The notes: generated from the sequence alone by a model not told the origin. 64,000 bases of DNA from Alopecurus myosuroides (GCA_028641055.1 CM054059.1:112046263-112110262); one strand, 5' to 3'. Numbered from the stretch's first letter, positions 34,996-47,008 are shown. Translations and numbers: made by a program.

Positions 34996-36119
34996 CAGGG
35001 CCGGTCCTGAGGGGGGGCGAGAGGGGCGGCCGCCCTGGGCCCAAAAAATTTGGGGGCCCGTTTCAGATATGTGTTAGTAGGCTTAGTTTGTGTGCATAAA
35101 AAAAAAGTTCTAATAGGTTGTCGCCTGGTAGCTTTTCTTGTGAATACATCAATTAATAGCCTATTAGGGCCGTCCCAGCTAATTGAAAAGCCCATCATGA
35201 GCAATTGGGTCTGAAGACTCGCTCGTAACAACTCCTACTCGAAGAGCCAGAAGAGCACGGCTAGCCAGGCCAATAGGTGATCGACTCGGAACCCCATGTA
35301 GGTCGCTTAAATATACAGTATTTAGGATCGGATCACATCGACCATTGACTTGTCTGCTTTAGCCATCCCACGCCCGTTCTACCGCTGTCGCACGTCCGTC
35401 ACAACTTAGTTGATTTTATGATTCATTGTTGTATATATGGCAATCGAAGATTAGATTTGAAGAAATACTGTCGTTCATAAATATATTTGGATTTTTATTG
35501 AGTTCAACAAATTTGAAGTCAATGGATGGTTCTCAAATTTAAGACATTTGCACTACGTTTGCAAATACTTTCTCTCTTGATAAGAAATGTGATATCGAGT
35601 TAAATGATCTAATTTCCAAGATAAGTGTTATGCAGTTGACGTTGCCATATAGAAAAATGTCTGTTATGGAGATGTTTTAGTTTGTCATAGAAGCATACTG
35701 TTATCCTAATATGTATGTTGCTTATCGGACAATTTCATCAGCCAATAGAATTTTTTCAAAATTGATATTCTTGAAGTGCTATTCGAGATCTATAATGTCC
35801 AGAGAAATATTAAATGGTTTGTCAACTCTATGTGCACCGAGAAGAAGTCATTGGATGAGATTGACATCGATTCCATCACTTTTCTTCTAAAAATGTAAGG
35901 AGAAAATTTTAGGGTATACCTAAGTTGTTATACTACTCCATAATAAAAATACGTCTTACTGCGTCTATATTTTTTCCCGCGAGGGTTTCCACGTAAAAAA
36001 AATGTGTCTCGTTTCTCTTATTTGGTTTCTCAGCATATCAATATATGTGTATACTTGTACTAAGGGGGCCCCAAATTTTCACCTCGCCCCGGGCCCCCGA
36101 AATCTCAGGACCGGCCCTG
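34996..36119 (+). mobile_element. Degenerate hAT transposon
   Basis: Terminal inverted repeats cagggccggtcctgag and ctcaggaccggccctg bound 1124 bp. The 8-bp duplication gccaagag lies at 34988-34995 and 36120-36127. Eight-base duplications and this terminal sequence fit the hAT superfamily. The interior keeps only the 3' portion of a transposase, so the copy is an internally deleted, non-autonomous relic. Confidence 0.9.
35715..35890 (+). pseudogene. hAT transposase C-terminal dimerisation-domain remnant
   Basis: The plus strand encodes ISSANRIFSKL, then a variant of the SRSIMSREILNGL stretch. These correspond to the conserved S-A-(E/N)-R-x-FS-x-L-K...RS-x-M-x-x-x-R-L-x-x-L block that closes hAT transposases and mediates dimerisation. 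Upstream frames are interrupted and the acidic tail after it is frameshifted. Confidence 0.6.
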
Positions 36120-36319
36120 GCCAAGAGTTGCGTCGTCGCCGACGATTGGCACCGCATCGCGCCGGTTCGGACATGGAGGAACCGCTGGAGTTCAGCACAA
36201 CCATCCATCAAGATATGTCCCGCCGCCAGGTCACACATTGCAACCTAACGAGTTCGTCGGAGTCCGATGGCTGCCCTGGCACGGCCCGCAGTACAACAGC
36301 GGCATGATTTTTTCCATTG

Positions 36320-36785
36320 CATTTTCTGGCATTGGGTTTGTGGGGGAATTCCAGCTTGTGGATCCTTGCAAGAAGTTGATGCTTCAAAACTTGTTGCTGT
36401 CAAATAACAAATTGGAAGGGGTCTAACATTGTTGCAGCATCTGGATTCCAACAACAGGTTCGTTGGCTACTTGGCTTGATTCCGGTTGAATTGGATAGAC
36501 TGAGTAACCTGGGACATCTCGGTCTCTCTTCCAACGCTTTTTGGTGCGTTCTGTTCGGTTTCAGAAAGTTCATATAGTTGAAGTACTTGGGTGTGTACCA
36601 ATGAGTCCACCGACAAATTGGATTACATGTTCGCATAGTTCGAGAGCCCAGACCATGTTGATTTCAGCTACACTCAATTATCGGGGTTCTCCGGTATCAG
36701 TATCTGCTAACTCCTATATATGGCTAGCGCACTAAAATACTTGGATATTAGCCATAATTTCTGTCAGGGGCAGTATTTGAGAGTG
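36320..36785 (+). pseudogene. Leucine-rich-repeat (receptor-like) pseudogene fragment
   Basis: Successive pieces in different frames read LQNLLLSNNKLEG, LQHLDSNNRFVG, LSNLGHLGLSSNAF and LKYLDISHNF. These fit the plant extracellular LRR consensus LxxLxLxxNxLxG. Stops and frame changes separate them. No kinase domain or signal peptide is visible. Sequence at 36128-36320 may be its degraded N-terminal side. Confidence 0.5.
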
Positions 36786-37489
36786 ATCCAACGCTATTGT
36801 TTGACATCTTGGAGGCATCGATGCAAATTTCAACAACTTTAATGGTTGAATGCCTTATGTGATATTTGATACTACATATTAATAAATGGAACTAAATATC
36901 TCCGCACTTTGTTTTACTAATATATCTAAATATTACAGTAATACATATTTCAAAAAGGCGATCCTTACAATTCACGCACCTAATGACTCCCGGATTTACT
37001 AATTTACTATGCTCATCCATTAAAGAAGCTTTGCCAATGAGTATACACTGTTCTGCATGTGTTATAAATATATTGTATTTTTTCAAATTCAGTGTGCAAC
37101 ATTTGTTAAGACTTCCATGTGTATTGCGGATATTAACATCTTTGTTCACTCCATTAGTAGATTTCTTAGATACAGTGTACACATCACGACAATTGATTCA
37201 GATCCAAATTTTATCAATATTCAAAATGTGTTCCACTCTATACCTGTGCGAAAGCTTGACCTGGTAGCTGATGGCGTCACGATATACAAGCACTCTGGAA
37301 TGAGGTGAGGAGCCGGCACCGTCTCCCTTTGGAATCTTCTGCAACCTCATCTTTGAGGAGGCCACAAGATTTGAGTCGGCTGATTGAATTTTTAGTTTTG
37401 ACAAGAAATGGCCAAAGTAAGTCCTCTGTTTTCTTGTTTATATTCTACGGGAGGGTTCGAGGTATGTTTGTGTTAGTCTCCCTTAGACA
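36786..37489. other. Unassigned DNA
   Basis: AT-rich intergenic sequence; I see no gene, terminus or repeat. Frames at 36892-37308 overlap on both strands and appear incidental. Confidence 0.4.
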
Positions 37490-37708
37490 TACTCTATAGC
37501 TGTAAGCTCGATGGAAAGCAAGCATTCTCAGGCCTCTTGCATAGTTTTGTGCCTCTGCTTGTGGGCCCTTTCTCTTTTACTGTCGCTGGCCTGTGGCCCA
37601 TTTTGCTTTTTTGTCGTGGCTAACGATGTCTTGTGGGCCCATAGACGCGTCGCTTCCATCCCCACGATCTAGCTAGAGGTCCAGATCGACAGCACCACGC
37701 CGCCTCCT
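37490..37708 (+). promoter_or_regulatory. Presumed 5' region of the threonine aldolase pseudogene
   Basis: Several tgtgggccc and ggcccat motifs (TCP/site-II-like elements frequent in plant promoters) occur at 37560-37645. This sequence would be contiguous with 60799 onward if the CACTA at 37709-60795 and one CCT were removed, so it is likely promoter or 5' leader of the pseudogene. Confidence 0.4.
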
Positions 37709-38099
37709 CACTACAAGAAATGTGTTGATACATGACGTTCTCGTAATGACGGTGAACGAAATCGTCATAGAGTTGTGACGATTTCAAACAAGATCGTTGT
37801 AAGTTGTTTAAGGGATAAAAACCCTGTAAAATAACGACGATTTGAGTTAAAAACGTCGTATCCGTATAAGATGAAATCGTCATAAACAGTGCATGTGATC
37901 TGAGGCTTTATTTTTTAGACACATTTATATGACTGGATGACCACATCATCAATTTTTTCCTACGTGTCATGTTCAGTTGCCATTTCATGGACTTATGTGT
38001 CAATCCATAGCTTTCAATTGCTACCAATGACATGTGGGGCCAGCCACACAAACTACAGCACGTGACATGAATTCTAGGTGTCTTCCAGCCTTGCATCTG

Positions 38100-38245
38100 A
38101 AGTGCGTGTGTGGCCTGTGCGTGCGTGCGTGGCCAGTGTGGCTTGCGTGTGGCCTGTGCGTGCGTGGCCGAAATATTAGCCGTGGCCTGTGCGTGGCCAG
38201 GGTGGCCTGCGTGTGGCCTGTGCGTGCGTGGCCGAAATATTAGCA
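38100..38245. repeat. GC-rich minisatellite
   Basis: Variants of gtggcctgtgcgtgcgtggc recur, and a longer unit ending gccgaaatattagc is present twice (about 38148-38182 and 38212-38245). It lies inside the 23 kb CACTA. Confidence 0.75.
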
Positions 38246-38253
38246 AAAATATT

Positions 38254-38325
38254 GAGGGACATGGGAATCGAACCCTGAACCTCGTGCTCACAAACTAGTA
38301 GCACAACCACCAGGCCAACACAATC
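38254..38325 (-). other. tRNA-like sequence (pseudo-tRNA)
   Basis: On the minus strand a B-box GGTTCGATTCC with flanking AGGGTTCGATTCCC, and an upstream A-box-like ggcctggtggttgtgc, are spaced as in a tRNA gene. The ends do not pair as an acceptor stem, so a functional tRNA is unlikely. Confidence 0.45.
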
Positions 38326-38559
38326 ACGCTGAACATACACAGCGTTCGCTCTACTTAAGGTAAAATAAAAGCGAACTTGGCCCTTGGTGGGGCAAATCCA
38401 TCAAAAAAATTTCTCGGGGCGGGTGGGGGGAAGCTGCCCTCTTCGCATGGGCCGGAATTTGGCCTGTCTAGCTAGTGCTGGCACAGGTTCTCACAGCTAG
38501 CTGGGTTGGGCTGGGTCTAAACTGTTTTTTTTTTCCTGTTTACATTTTCTATAATTTGA

Positions 38560-40976
38560 ATTTCACCATCAAATTGACAGAAATCAATTTTGTAAAATTA
38601 TCTACAGTAATATCTTGGTATATCTCTGAAGAAATAGGTATTTGTGTAACTAAAAATGATTGTGAATCATGAGCAAACTACGAGGCACCTGTAGTTCAAA
38701 TTTGGCCCGGTTTCAGCTGAATCGGCTGAAATTTGCCTTTTTTAAAAGAGGTGTATTTTGAACTATTAATAGGTAGTAAATTTGTTATTTGTAGATCAAA
38801 TATGACATAATATATTTAGAATTTTACTTTGTACAATTTTGTAACATATTTTCGGTATGTGCTTCACAAAAAAAACCTTTTTGACACTCCGAAAATGGAA
38901 AATGGTATTTTTATTCAATGAAAAATAAAACTTTCTTCGCGAACATTGTTCGTTGTTCCATTATGCATGTTTGTGTAGAATATGGGCATATTTCAACAAA
39001 CTATGCCATGATTGTGGCCAAAACAATCGTCATTTCGCCCGAAAGCCATGAATCTTCGGAGGAGATAGCTCATTTTTGTGAACACATTTTCCACCAAATT
39101 GTCGTATTCGAAGTTTATTATTTTTTGTGGATACTAGGACATATATAACAACACCACGCGAAGTTCTTGCATCGTTTCGAGTTTTTTTGAATTTTCTGGA
39201 ATTTTCAAAGCCGGTTTCGGAAAACGGTCAGAACGGGGGACATGACCGTTCGTACCTAGGTGTTGAATCTTTATGAACTCTTGGTACATCTCTATTGAAA
39301 TACGTATTTGTTTATCTAAAAATGATTTTTCAAAAAATCATGATTAAACTATGAGGCACCTGTAGTTCAAATTTGGCCCGGTTTCAGCGGAATCGGCAGA
39401 AATTTGACTTTTTCGAAAGAGGTGTATTTTGAGCTATTGAGAGGTAGTACGTTTGTTATTTGTAGATCAAATATGACATAATATAGTTAGAATTTTACTT
39501 TGTACATTTTTGCAACATATTTTGTGTATGTGCTTCACAAAAAAACCCAGTTTTGACACTCCGGAAATGGTATTTTTATTCAACGAAAAATAAAACTTTG
39601 TTCGTGAACATTGTTAGTTGCACCAATATGCATCTATGTGTGGAATATGGTCACATTTCAACAAACTATGCCATGGATGTGGCTAAAACATCCGTCATTT
39701 CTCCCGAAAGCCATGAATCTTCGTACGAGATAGCTCATTTTTTAGACACATTTTCCACCAAATTGTCTTATTCGAAGTTTATTATTTTTGGTGGATACGA
39801 TGACATATATAACAACACCACGCGAAGATCTTGCATCGTTTCGAGCTTTTTTGAATTTTCTGGAATTTTCAAAGCCGGTTTCGGAAAATGGTCAGAACGG
39901 GGGACATGACCGTTCGTACCTAGGTGTTGAATCTTTATGAACTCTTGGTACATCTCTATTGAAATAGGTAGTTGTGTATCTAAAAATAATTTTTACAAAA
40001 AATCATGAGCAAACTATGAGGCACCTGTAGTTCAAATTTTCCCCGGTTTCACCTGAATCGGCAGAAATTTGTCTTTTTCGAAAGAGGTGTATTTTGAGCT
40101 ATTGAGAGGTAGTAAGTTTGTTATTTGTAGATAAAATATGATGTAATATATTTAGAATTTTACTTTGTACATTTTTGCAACATATTTTGTGTATGTGCTT
40201 CGCAAAAAAACCTAGTTTTGACACTCCGAAAATGGAAAATGGTATTTTTATTCAACGAAAAATAAAACTTTGTTCGTGAACATTGTTAGTTGCACCAATA
40301 TGCATCTATGTGTGGAATATGGTCACATTTCAACAAACTATGCCATGGATGTGGCCAAAACATCCGTCATTTCGCCCGAAAGCCATGAATCTTCGTACGA
40401 GATAGCTCATTTTTGTGAACACATTTTCCACCAAATTGTCTTATTCGAAGTTTATTATTTTTGGTGGATACTAGGACATATATAACAACACCACGCAAAG
40501 ATCTTGCATCGTTTCGAGTTTTTTTGAATTTTCTGGAATTTTCAAAGTCGGTTTCGGAAAACGGTCTGAACGGGGGACATGACCGTTCGTACCTAGGTGT
40601 TGAATCTTGATGAACTCTTGGTACATCTCTATTGAAATAGATAGTTGTGTATCTAAAAATCATTTTTACCAAAAATAATGAGCAACATATGAGGCACCTG
40701 TAGTTCAAATTTGGCCCGGTTTCAACGGAATCGGCAAAAATTTGTCTTTTTCAAAAGAGGTGTATTAAAAGATATTGAGAGGTATTAAATTTGTTATTTG
40801 TAGATAAAATATAACATAATATATTTAGAATTTTACTTTGTACAATTTTGTAACATATTTTTGGTAGGTGCTTCACAAAAAACCCCTTTTTTTACACTCC
40901 GAAGATGGAAAATGATGTTTTTATTTAATGAAAAATAAAAGTTTCTTCGTGAACATTGTTAGTTGTTCCATTATGC
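38560..40976. repeat. Tandem units of about 670 bp inside the CACTA (left block)
   Basis: The landmark gaggcacctgtagttcaaat occurs at about 38681, 39353, 40018 and 40690, giving periods of 672, 665 and 672 bp. Each unit encodes a related frame of up to about 76 residues containing EYGHISTNYAM and SPESHESS (e.g. 38918-39148, 40270-40485). The fourth unit is interrupted at 40976 by the gypsy retrotransposon and continues at 55921. Confidence 0.88.
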
Positions 40977-42324
40977 ATGTTTGTAACATCCCAAGTATGA
41001 AAACTCCATTAGAATGTTTGTTTCTTGTTTTATTTATGTTTTGCATCATGTCATCATAACCATTACTTTGTTTGCATTTGTTTTCCTTTTGTTTTCCATT
41101 GTTTTCCAATATGAGTTTCAAACAAAATTTTCAAAACCTTTGTTTCATACTTGTGTTGTTACAATTTCCAAATGAATATTCAAATCAAAGCAATTAAATT
41201 GTTTCCATTAAAGTTGTAAGTTCAAACTATTGATTTGTTTCTTTACAATAATTCATTTAATATCAAATTTCACTCAAATTCAAATAAATACAAACAGCAA
41301 CTAATTTTGAAATTTTTGAAAAACCAAAGTTGCACATTAGTGTTTCTGTAATAATTAACTCATAAAAATTTATCCCTAAATTTTTCTAACCCTAAAACCC
41401 TTCCTTTTTCTCCTTTTTCCTTTTCAGCAAAAAAAAAACAAACAGAAAGAAAAAAAATTAAAAGAAAACGGCTGGGGGAAGGCAGACTGGGCCAAGCCCA
41501 ACCCACTTTCCACCCCAGCACGCAGCGCGCGCGGCCTGCTTACCCTTCTCCCTCCTCTGTGACGCCAGCACGCACGCAACACGCACCTCCCCCTCGCCAC
41601 CTGCTCCCTCTCATCGCCTTTATCTACCCACCGAGGCCCCCAAACCCTAGCCCTAGGTTTCTTCCTCCTCTCTGCCGCCGCCAGCTCCCTTCCTCCTCTC
41701 TAATTTTCCTCTCCGGCGAAGTTGGGGGTAGTGGTCGTTCATGGCGCCGCCGTCGACAGCAGCCTAGGGGGCGCCACCGTGCACGCCAGGGACACGAGCA
41801 GGACCGCCACCTCTTCCTCGTCCTCATCGACAGCTGCAGCAGAACCCGGGGGCCGTTGATCGTCGACGACGAGCTCGAAGCCGCCGCGGCTACTCTGAAT
41901 ATTTTCATCGCGTCGTCGACTCCATCTACCTCACGTCCATCCCTCGCCTCCGACAGCCTCCCGGTGAGCCACCGCAGCGTCCCGTGCCTCCCTCCAGCCC
42001 CCTCGTTTCCTTTTCTGCTCGCGCCGTTTCTGAAACTCCGGTAGCTGTCGCCACCGTGCCGCCATGGTTGCAATAGAGCACGTTTCCGTGAGTGTTCGGG
42101 CCATCTGAGCACACGCACACGTTCCACACCCTGCCAGCATGCACACGCAACACCCTAGCGCCGCCAGTTAGTGGTCATCGACGGTGAGCGCGCGCCGCCG
42201 TGCCGTCTGTCACCGCGTTTCAGCAGAAAGACTGAACCTTGGGTTCAGTTTCGTCAGTTAAGCGCGCACCCCGCAGACCTGTCTCAAAACCACGCGCGCG
42301 CATCTGCTGTCACCAAACGATCCA

Positions 42325-42388
42325 CGCCGTAGTGGTTGCATCCAACGGCGCGCAACGCCCGCATCGCGGGTTCGATCCCCCCGCGCGC
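42325..42388 (+). other. tRNA-like B-box in the LTR
   Basis: The sequence gtagtggttgcatcc followed by cgcgggttcgatcccccc resembles the A box and T-arm/B box of a tRNA gene. The T stem does not pair cleanly. The copy in the 3' LTR (about 52795-52858) retains the B box. Confidence 0.35.
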
Positions 42389-43616
42389 AGAATAAAACCA
42401 TTTTTTGCATCTTTGCCACGCGGGGGTGTAGGGCCCACCTGCCATCGACCGCGGAGGCCACGCCAGCTTCCAGCGCAGCGCCAGCTGGGCACTGGCCCGC
42501 AGGCCAGTGACCCAGGGGTGGATCTGCTTGGTAGAAAAGGGTTCCAGGGGCCCTTCTGTAAGTTTTCTTTTGCGTCCAAGCCCCTGGACCAAATTTAAAT
42601 GTTTTAAAATTGCAGAACAGCCCCTGCATTCAAAATTCAAATATATTTTGTATTTCAAAACCAAATAATATAAATAAAATATGTTTTCTGAAACAAATTT
42701 AATTCTCTACCTGTTTAAATCATTTGTTTTCTGTTTTGAACATTTCAAATGTTTTCAAAATTCAAATTCAAACAACTCATTTCAAATTTGGTTAATTTCA
42801 TAACTATTTCAATATTAATTCAAATGTCACATATGAAATATGTTTTCCATGCCAAATTGAACCACCTTTTCAAATATAAACTTTGTTTCATGTTTTGAAT
42901 AATTAAAATTGGTTAAATAATTTAAACCTTGTTTAAATCATTTAAAAAATTGCTAAATTCATAACTTGGTCAAATTAAATTCTTTTTGAACATATAAATA
43001 TGTTTTCAAACCAGAAAAGTATAACTTTGTCAAATATGAATTTTGTTTAATGTTTTGAACCAATAACAATTCAAATAAATTCATAACTGAATTAAATTCA
43101 TTTAAATCTTGTTCAAACTTGTTTAATTCATAATTAATTCATTTTAAATCCTTTGTCAACAAATGAAACATGTATTCCACCTAAAATTTTGTGTTCTTTC
43201 CAATTATGAACTTTGTTATCTATTTTGAACAATTAAAATTGTTGAGAACAACAAATGCTTGTGTAACTCCTTTAAGAAGCAAATTTTCATAACTGAATAA
43301 ATAAAATTCCAAACTTGGTAAACAACATTTCAAATTGAAGCTATGGTTGATCCCTTTTTGTTTTCTTCATCCATGCATCATTCTAATCAACTTTCACATG
43401 ATGGTTATTTGTAGATCATTTAATCCAACCTTAACTCATGGGCTTTTCCATATGCAATCCAAATTGCATATGGGTCCATTTAATTATGTTACCATGTCAA
43501 CTAGCTTATCATTGATGCATCAATTAAATTGTCATGCATCATCCCATGTTTGTGCATTATGCCATGTTATTGATTGTTTGTCTCTCTGTGTTGTTTGTTT
43601 GCTTCTTCTCGAATAG

Positions 43617-44974
43617 ACGACGACGTTGAGACAGACGAGGTTTACGACACTACTTCTGAGGAGTTAGCCCAGTACCAGGCTACTGAGTTTGCAGGCAAGT
43701 ATTCACTCACATGAACCATTGTGTTCCTTTCCACACTGGATACCGATACTTTCCGTTGTCTATTCTGCTAGCCTTAAGATTCGTTGCTTGTGTTCTGATC
43801 CTATCACATGTTATCCTTTAACTCTGATATGGCCTATCCTCCACACCTATAACCCCATTGCTTGTTGCCTGTGTCTTACTAGCATGCTTAGGGTTGCTTA
43901 TGCTCGAGTCTGTTGTCCATTATTTCTATTACCATATTACTTATGTTCTGGGGCTCGATGTTTAAACAATCAACCTGTTAATGTTTGAGGTAATGCTAAT
44001 TTGATGATAAGGCACCGGCAGGAGGCCGGGTATGGTTTTGAGGCCTGCTAGTGTCGACCCTAATTAGGAAAAGGGTCTTGTCTACTGATCCATGGTGAGC
44101 GCACTATCCGCATGTGGGAAGCGTGTATGGGCGCCCCCCTCAATTTGATTCGATTCGCATCTCGTCCAAATCGCCTCATTTAGTTCGGGTTTTCCATTTG
44201 CCGCATGCATTTGCAGGTGCGAACCCGAGGCCAGGGTGGAACTTTTGTAGTCGGCATTTAGGGAGACACGTTCTTAGAGTGCTATGAGGGTCCCCTTTTC
44301 TTCGTGGGGCTTGATTAACCGTGCGCTAAACTGCACGGGGTTCTTTGGGCTTGATGCGAAGAAGAGTTGGGTTGTGTTGAGTGCCCCGCTTGGTGGAAGG
44401 CATTCCATCTGGCAGGTTATTCTTACGTGTACGGCCAAATTGGTGCATCCCTGCAGGGTTAAATCTTCTCGAGAAGCCGTGTTGTCCGCGGTTATGGATG
44501 ACTTGGTGAAAGTACTGGCTAACAAGTACTCAGACAACTTACACCTAATGATTAACAATTTGACTAGTAATAGGCTTATTGACACAATAACTTGAACCAT
44601 CATTAATCCAACTGTGTGAGTTATCCTTGGATTGCTTCTTTGGATAAGGGGCGAGATCCAGGATGGGTTTGTTTGAGGTTGTTGGTAGTTGGTTACGATA
44701 CGCTATCTTATCTCTTTCTGTTAGCCGGATGTTGTAGCGTGTTTCTGTAGTTGGTTAGAGCAGCCTGCTGCCGCACTTTTGCATCACCTATTCTTCCGTT
44801 GAACCCAAAGCATCTGTACCTGGGGTTGCCGGGTACACTTTGGTATCTTGTGAGTCTTGCTTGCCAGTACTTGTCTGTACTGACCCCTTTGGGGCTGTGG
44901 TTTCCGCAGACTACGTTTCCGAGGATCCCCATGGTGGCTACTACGTGGAGTATGACCAGGCTGTTGACGAGTAG
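43617..44974 (+). other. Split acidic mini-exons inside the 5' LTR
   Basis: Block A (43617-43694) is open, rich in Asp and Glu (VETDEVYDTTSEEL) and follows an acceptor-like ctcgaatag. It ends at gcag/gcaagt, a GC-type donor. Block C (44910-44974) follows ggtttccgcag and reads YVSEDPHGGYYVEYDQAVDE then stop. Phases match: block A ends one base into a codon and block C begins with two. The implied intron of 1215 bp contains a further acceptor at about 44216. In the 3' LTR the same blocks are at 54086-54163 and from 55379, where the second codon of block C is a stop. No start codon exon was identified upstream, so this could be the C-terminus of a spliced product. The function is unknown. Confidence 0.45.
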
Positions 44975-45446
44975 ATAGCGGACCCGGGCAGGATCCGAGA
45001 CTACGTGGATGGGCTCCGTTTCCTTTTCATTGCCGGCCTCTTAGGCCTATTTGGTTCTTGTCTGTACTCAGACATTTTGGATGCTTCCGCTGTGTTGTAA
45101 TGATGATATGTTGGGATGTGTCCTCTAGATGATTGTATTTGCTATCTCTGCTCTAGTGAGAGCCATTTGCAACTTATTTCCATCTTTTGTGTCTTAGAGA
45201 TATGTTGTGTTATCACTTGTTTAAAAGCCGTTGACGTACCGTGTGTGAATGGTATGAAGTACGTCAATGGTAGTATCCTGATTTCTATGGGATGGTTTGC
45301 GTAGACGATGAACAGTAGGGGTTTGTTGTCACACATACGTGTGTTGGCCTACTCGTAAGAGGTGCGGGTGCAGGTAGGCCCCGTAATCCAATCTTCTACT
45401 GTTCAACGGAACTGCGAGTATCCTTTAGAAGTCCGGGTGCGACAAA

Positions 45447-45459
45447 TGGTATCAGAGCC
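45447..45459 (+). other. Primer binding site (initiator Met tRNA)
   Basis: TGGTATCAGAGCC begins two bases after the 5' LTR, complementary to the 3' end of initiator methionine tRNA. Confidence 0.95.
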
Positions 45460-45983
45460 TGTCTTCCTATAGGATCCCTTTTACTGGTCGCAGTTGAGTC
45501 TAGAAACTATTTTGTAGCTATATAGGAAAAATGAAACGTGAGGGTAGGAATTCTGTTCTTTTATTTCTTTCCCCACCCACCCTCCCTTTTTCTGGTAAGG
45601 AAGTGCAACATTTTTTTCTCTTCTCATCTAAACTTTCAAGTTAGGATTTCTCGTATCCTGGTTTCTCTAGGATAGTTATATCTACTAGACCATAGGAATG
45701 GAGGTGGTTGTGACATTATTTATCTTGTTACCTACTCATGATTGAGAACGGAGGCGTGTAAGCCCCGGAAGCAGATCCTCTATTCCTTAAGCAGTAGATA
45801 TTGATCCTTTAGAAGCCTGGATGGGTTCCGTAGTACCTCAGGTGTTTTGGTCTCGTGTTTCCCGAATGTTGCTTCGATATCCTGTTCTTCTCAAGATCCT
45901 TTTCGTCCGTTGAAACCTTGTTGTTGCTTTCCACTTCAGTTCTTCTACCGGCGTCTAATCAAAACTTCCCCGATCATCTGCAG

Positions 45984-46799
45984 ATGGATCTCAGGTTCTA
46001 CCCGCAAGTGGTTCGTATGACTCGTTGCAAGAACACTGCCGGTTATCCGGAGATGCTGAGAGACATGGTCACTTATCTAGGGTTCCGTTGGGCATCAGAG
46101 TACCAGGTCTACGAGCACCAGCGAGAGTTTGACCAGACATACTACCAGGCTATCGTCTACATTCTGTCAGATGATGGCATGAGCGTAGTTCACCGCTACG
46201 AGGCAGTAGGTTCCACAGTGGATATGGCTGTGCAGCAGGCAGCTTATGTGAGTCTCACCGTCCTTCGTGCTGACTACTGGGGATTTGACGATTCTATCTA
46301 TCGCCACATCCCCCGTGGTTACATCACTTCAGAGGGAGCTCATTTCACTCTCTACGACAACTTGGATGTCTACGAGCATGATAACTCCAGGCTGCACACC
46401 ACCGCTCAGTTTGTCAGACACAGTGACGCAGTTGCCATCACACTATCTCAGGAGTTGGCATCAGTTAGAGAGCAGCTCTACCTTGCTTTGACTCGTCTGG
46501 CGACTTACACCATAGACTTTGTTGGAGACGAGCGCTTTGCACGTTTCGATCAGCCAGTTGGGCGTCCTCTGCCAGATGCTGGAGGTTACGAGCCGATGTG
46601 AGGTCCACTCCTCAACCTTGGTGCTGGTTATACTGGGATTCCTCGCTTTGGAGCACAGGGAGCCGACGCTATGTACTTCACCACACCTAGAGTCGGGCTC
46701 AGACCACGTCATATCTACGTGGATCGTCGATCTACCTAATTTCGTGGGCGTCCTCCTCACCGTACCTCTCGCCGTACTCCTAGCCGTCGTCCTGCGTGA
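45984..46799 (+). pseudogene. Additional ORF upstream of gag; dsRNA-binding-domain-like protein with Arg-rich tail
   Basis: The open frame runs 45855-46601. The ATG at 45984, right after a splice-acceptor-like atctgcag, is the more likely start. The same frame continues past TGA (46599) and TAA (46737) to a stop at 46797. That tail is Arg-rich (HRTSRRTPSRRPA), so the ancestral product was about 270 residues and this copy makes a shortened one (205 residues). Counted from 45984, residues 22-95 suggest helix (PEMLRDMVTYLGF), three strands (about EYQVYEH, YYQAIVYIL, VVHRYEAVGS) and a helix (MAVQQAAYVSLTVL). This is the order of a double-stranded-RNA-binding domain, including its AxxxAA-L signature, but the basic KK before the last helix is absent. 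I do not recognise a named family. A role in RNA handling is inference. Confidence 0.6.
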
Positions 46800-47008
46800 T
46801 GAGCATGGGAGTACCGATGTATCCATTCTTAGCTATGTTTAGTTATCCTTTGGCATTCGAACCATTTATGGTGTGTTGGATATTCTGATGTATTTGAACA
46901 TGTGATGATGTACCTGTTGGTTATCTATTCATGCGTCAGAATAATCTCTCTTTCGGTTGCCAAGTCTATCCTTTTCTATTGTTGTGCTAAAATGCATTTC
47001 CATTCAGG
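46800..47008 (+). other. Spacer before gag with acceptor-like site
   Basis: A pyrimidine-rich run ends in catttccattcag one base before the gag ATG at 47009. A similar site precedes the upstream ORF, so each frame could be placed first in its own spliced RNA. Confidence 0.4.

Larger units (their letters stand above)
40982..45444 (+). repeat. 5' LTR of the gypsy element
   Basis: This 4463-bp LTR contains an AT-rich start, a GC-rich gene-like zone (about 41500-42560, with tttatctaccc before ccctagccctagg, resembling a plant promoter and leader), a long AT-rich zone, then exon-like blocks (43617-43694, 44910-44974). The transcription start is probably in the GC-rich zone but cannot be fixed from sequence. 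Confidence 0.95.

Noticed and set aside
41559..42664. Many 70-167 residue frames in the GC-rich zone of the gypsy LTR
   Set aside because: They overlap on both strands and are duplicated in the other LTR with indels that break the frames. This looks like leader DNA rather than coding sequence.
44274..45072. 109- and 103-residue opposing frames in the LTR (44274-44603), also seen at 54743-55072
   Set aside because: Both strands are open over the same stretch and the second copy is just the other LTR. Without a domain or splice support neither is preferred.
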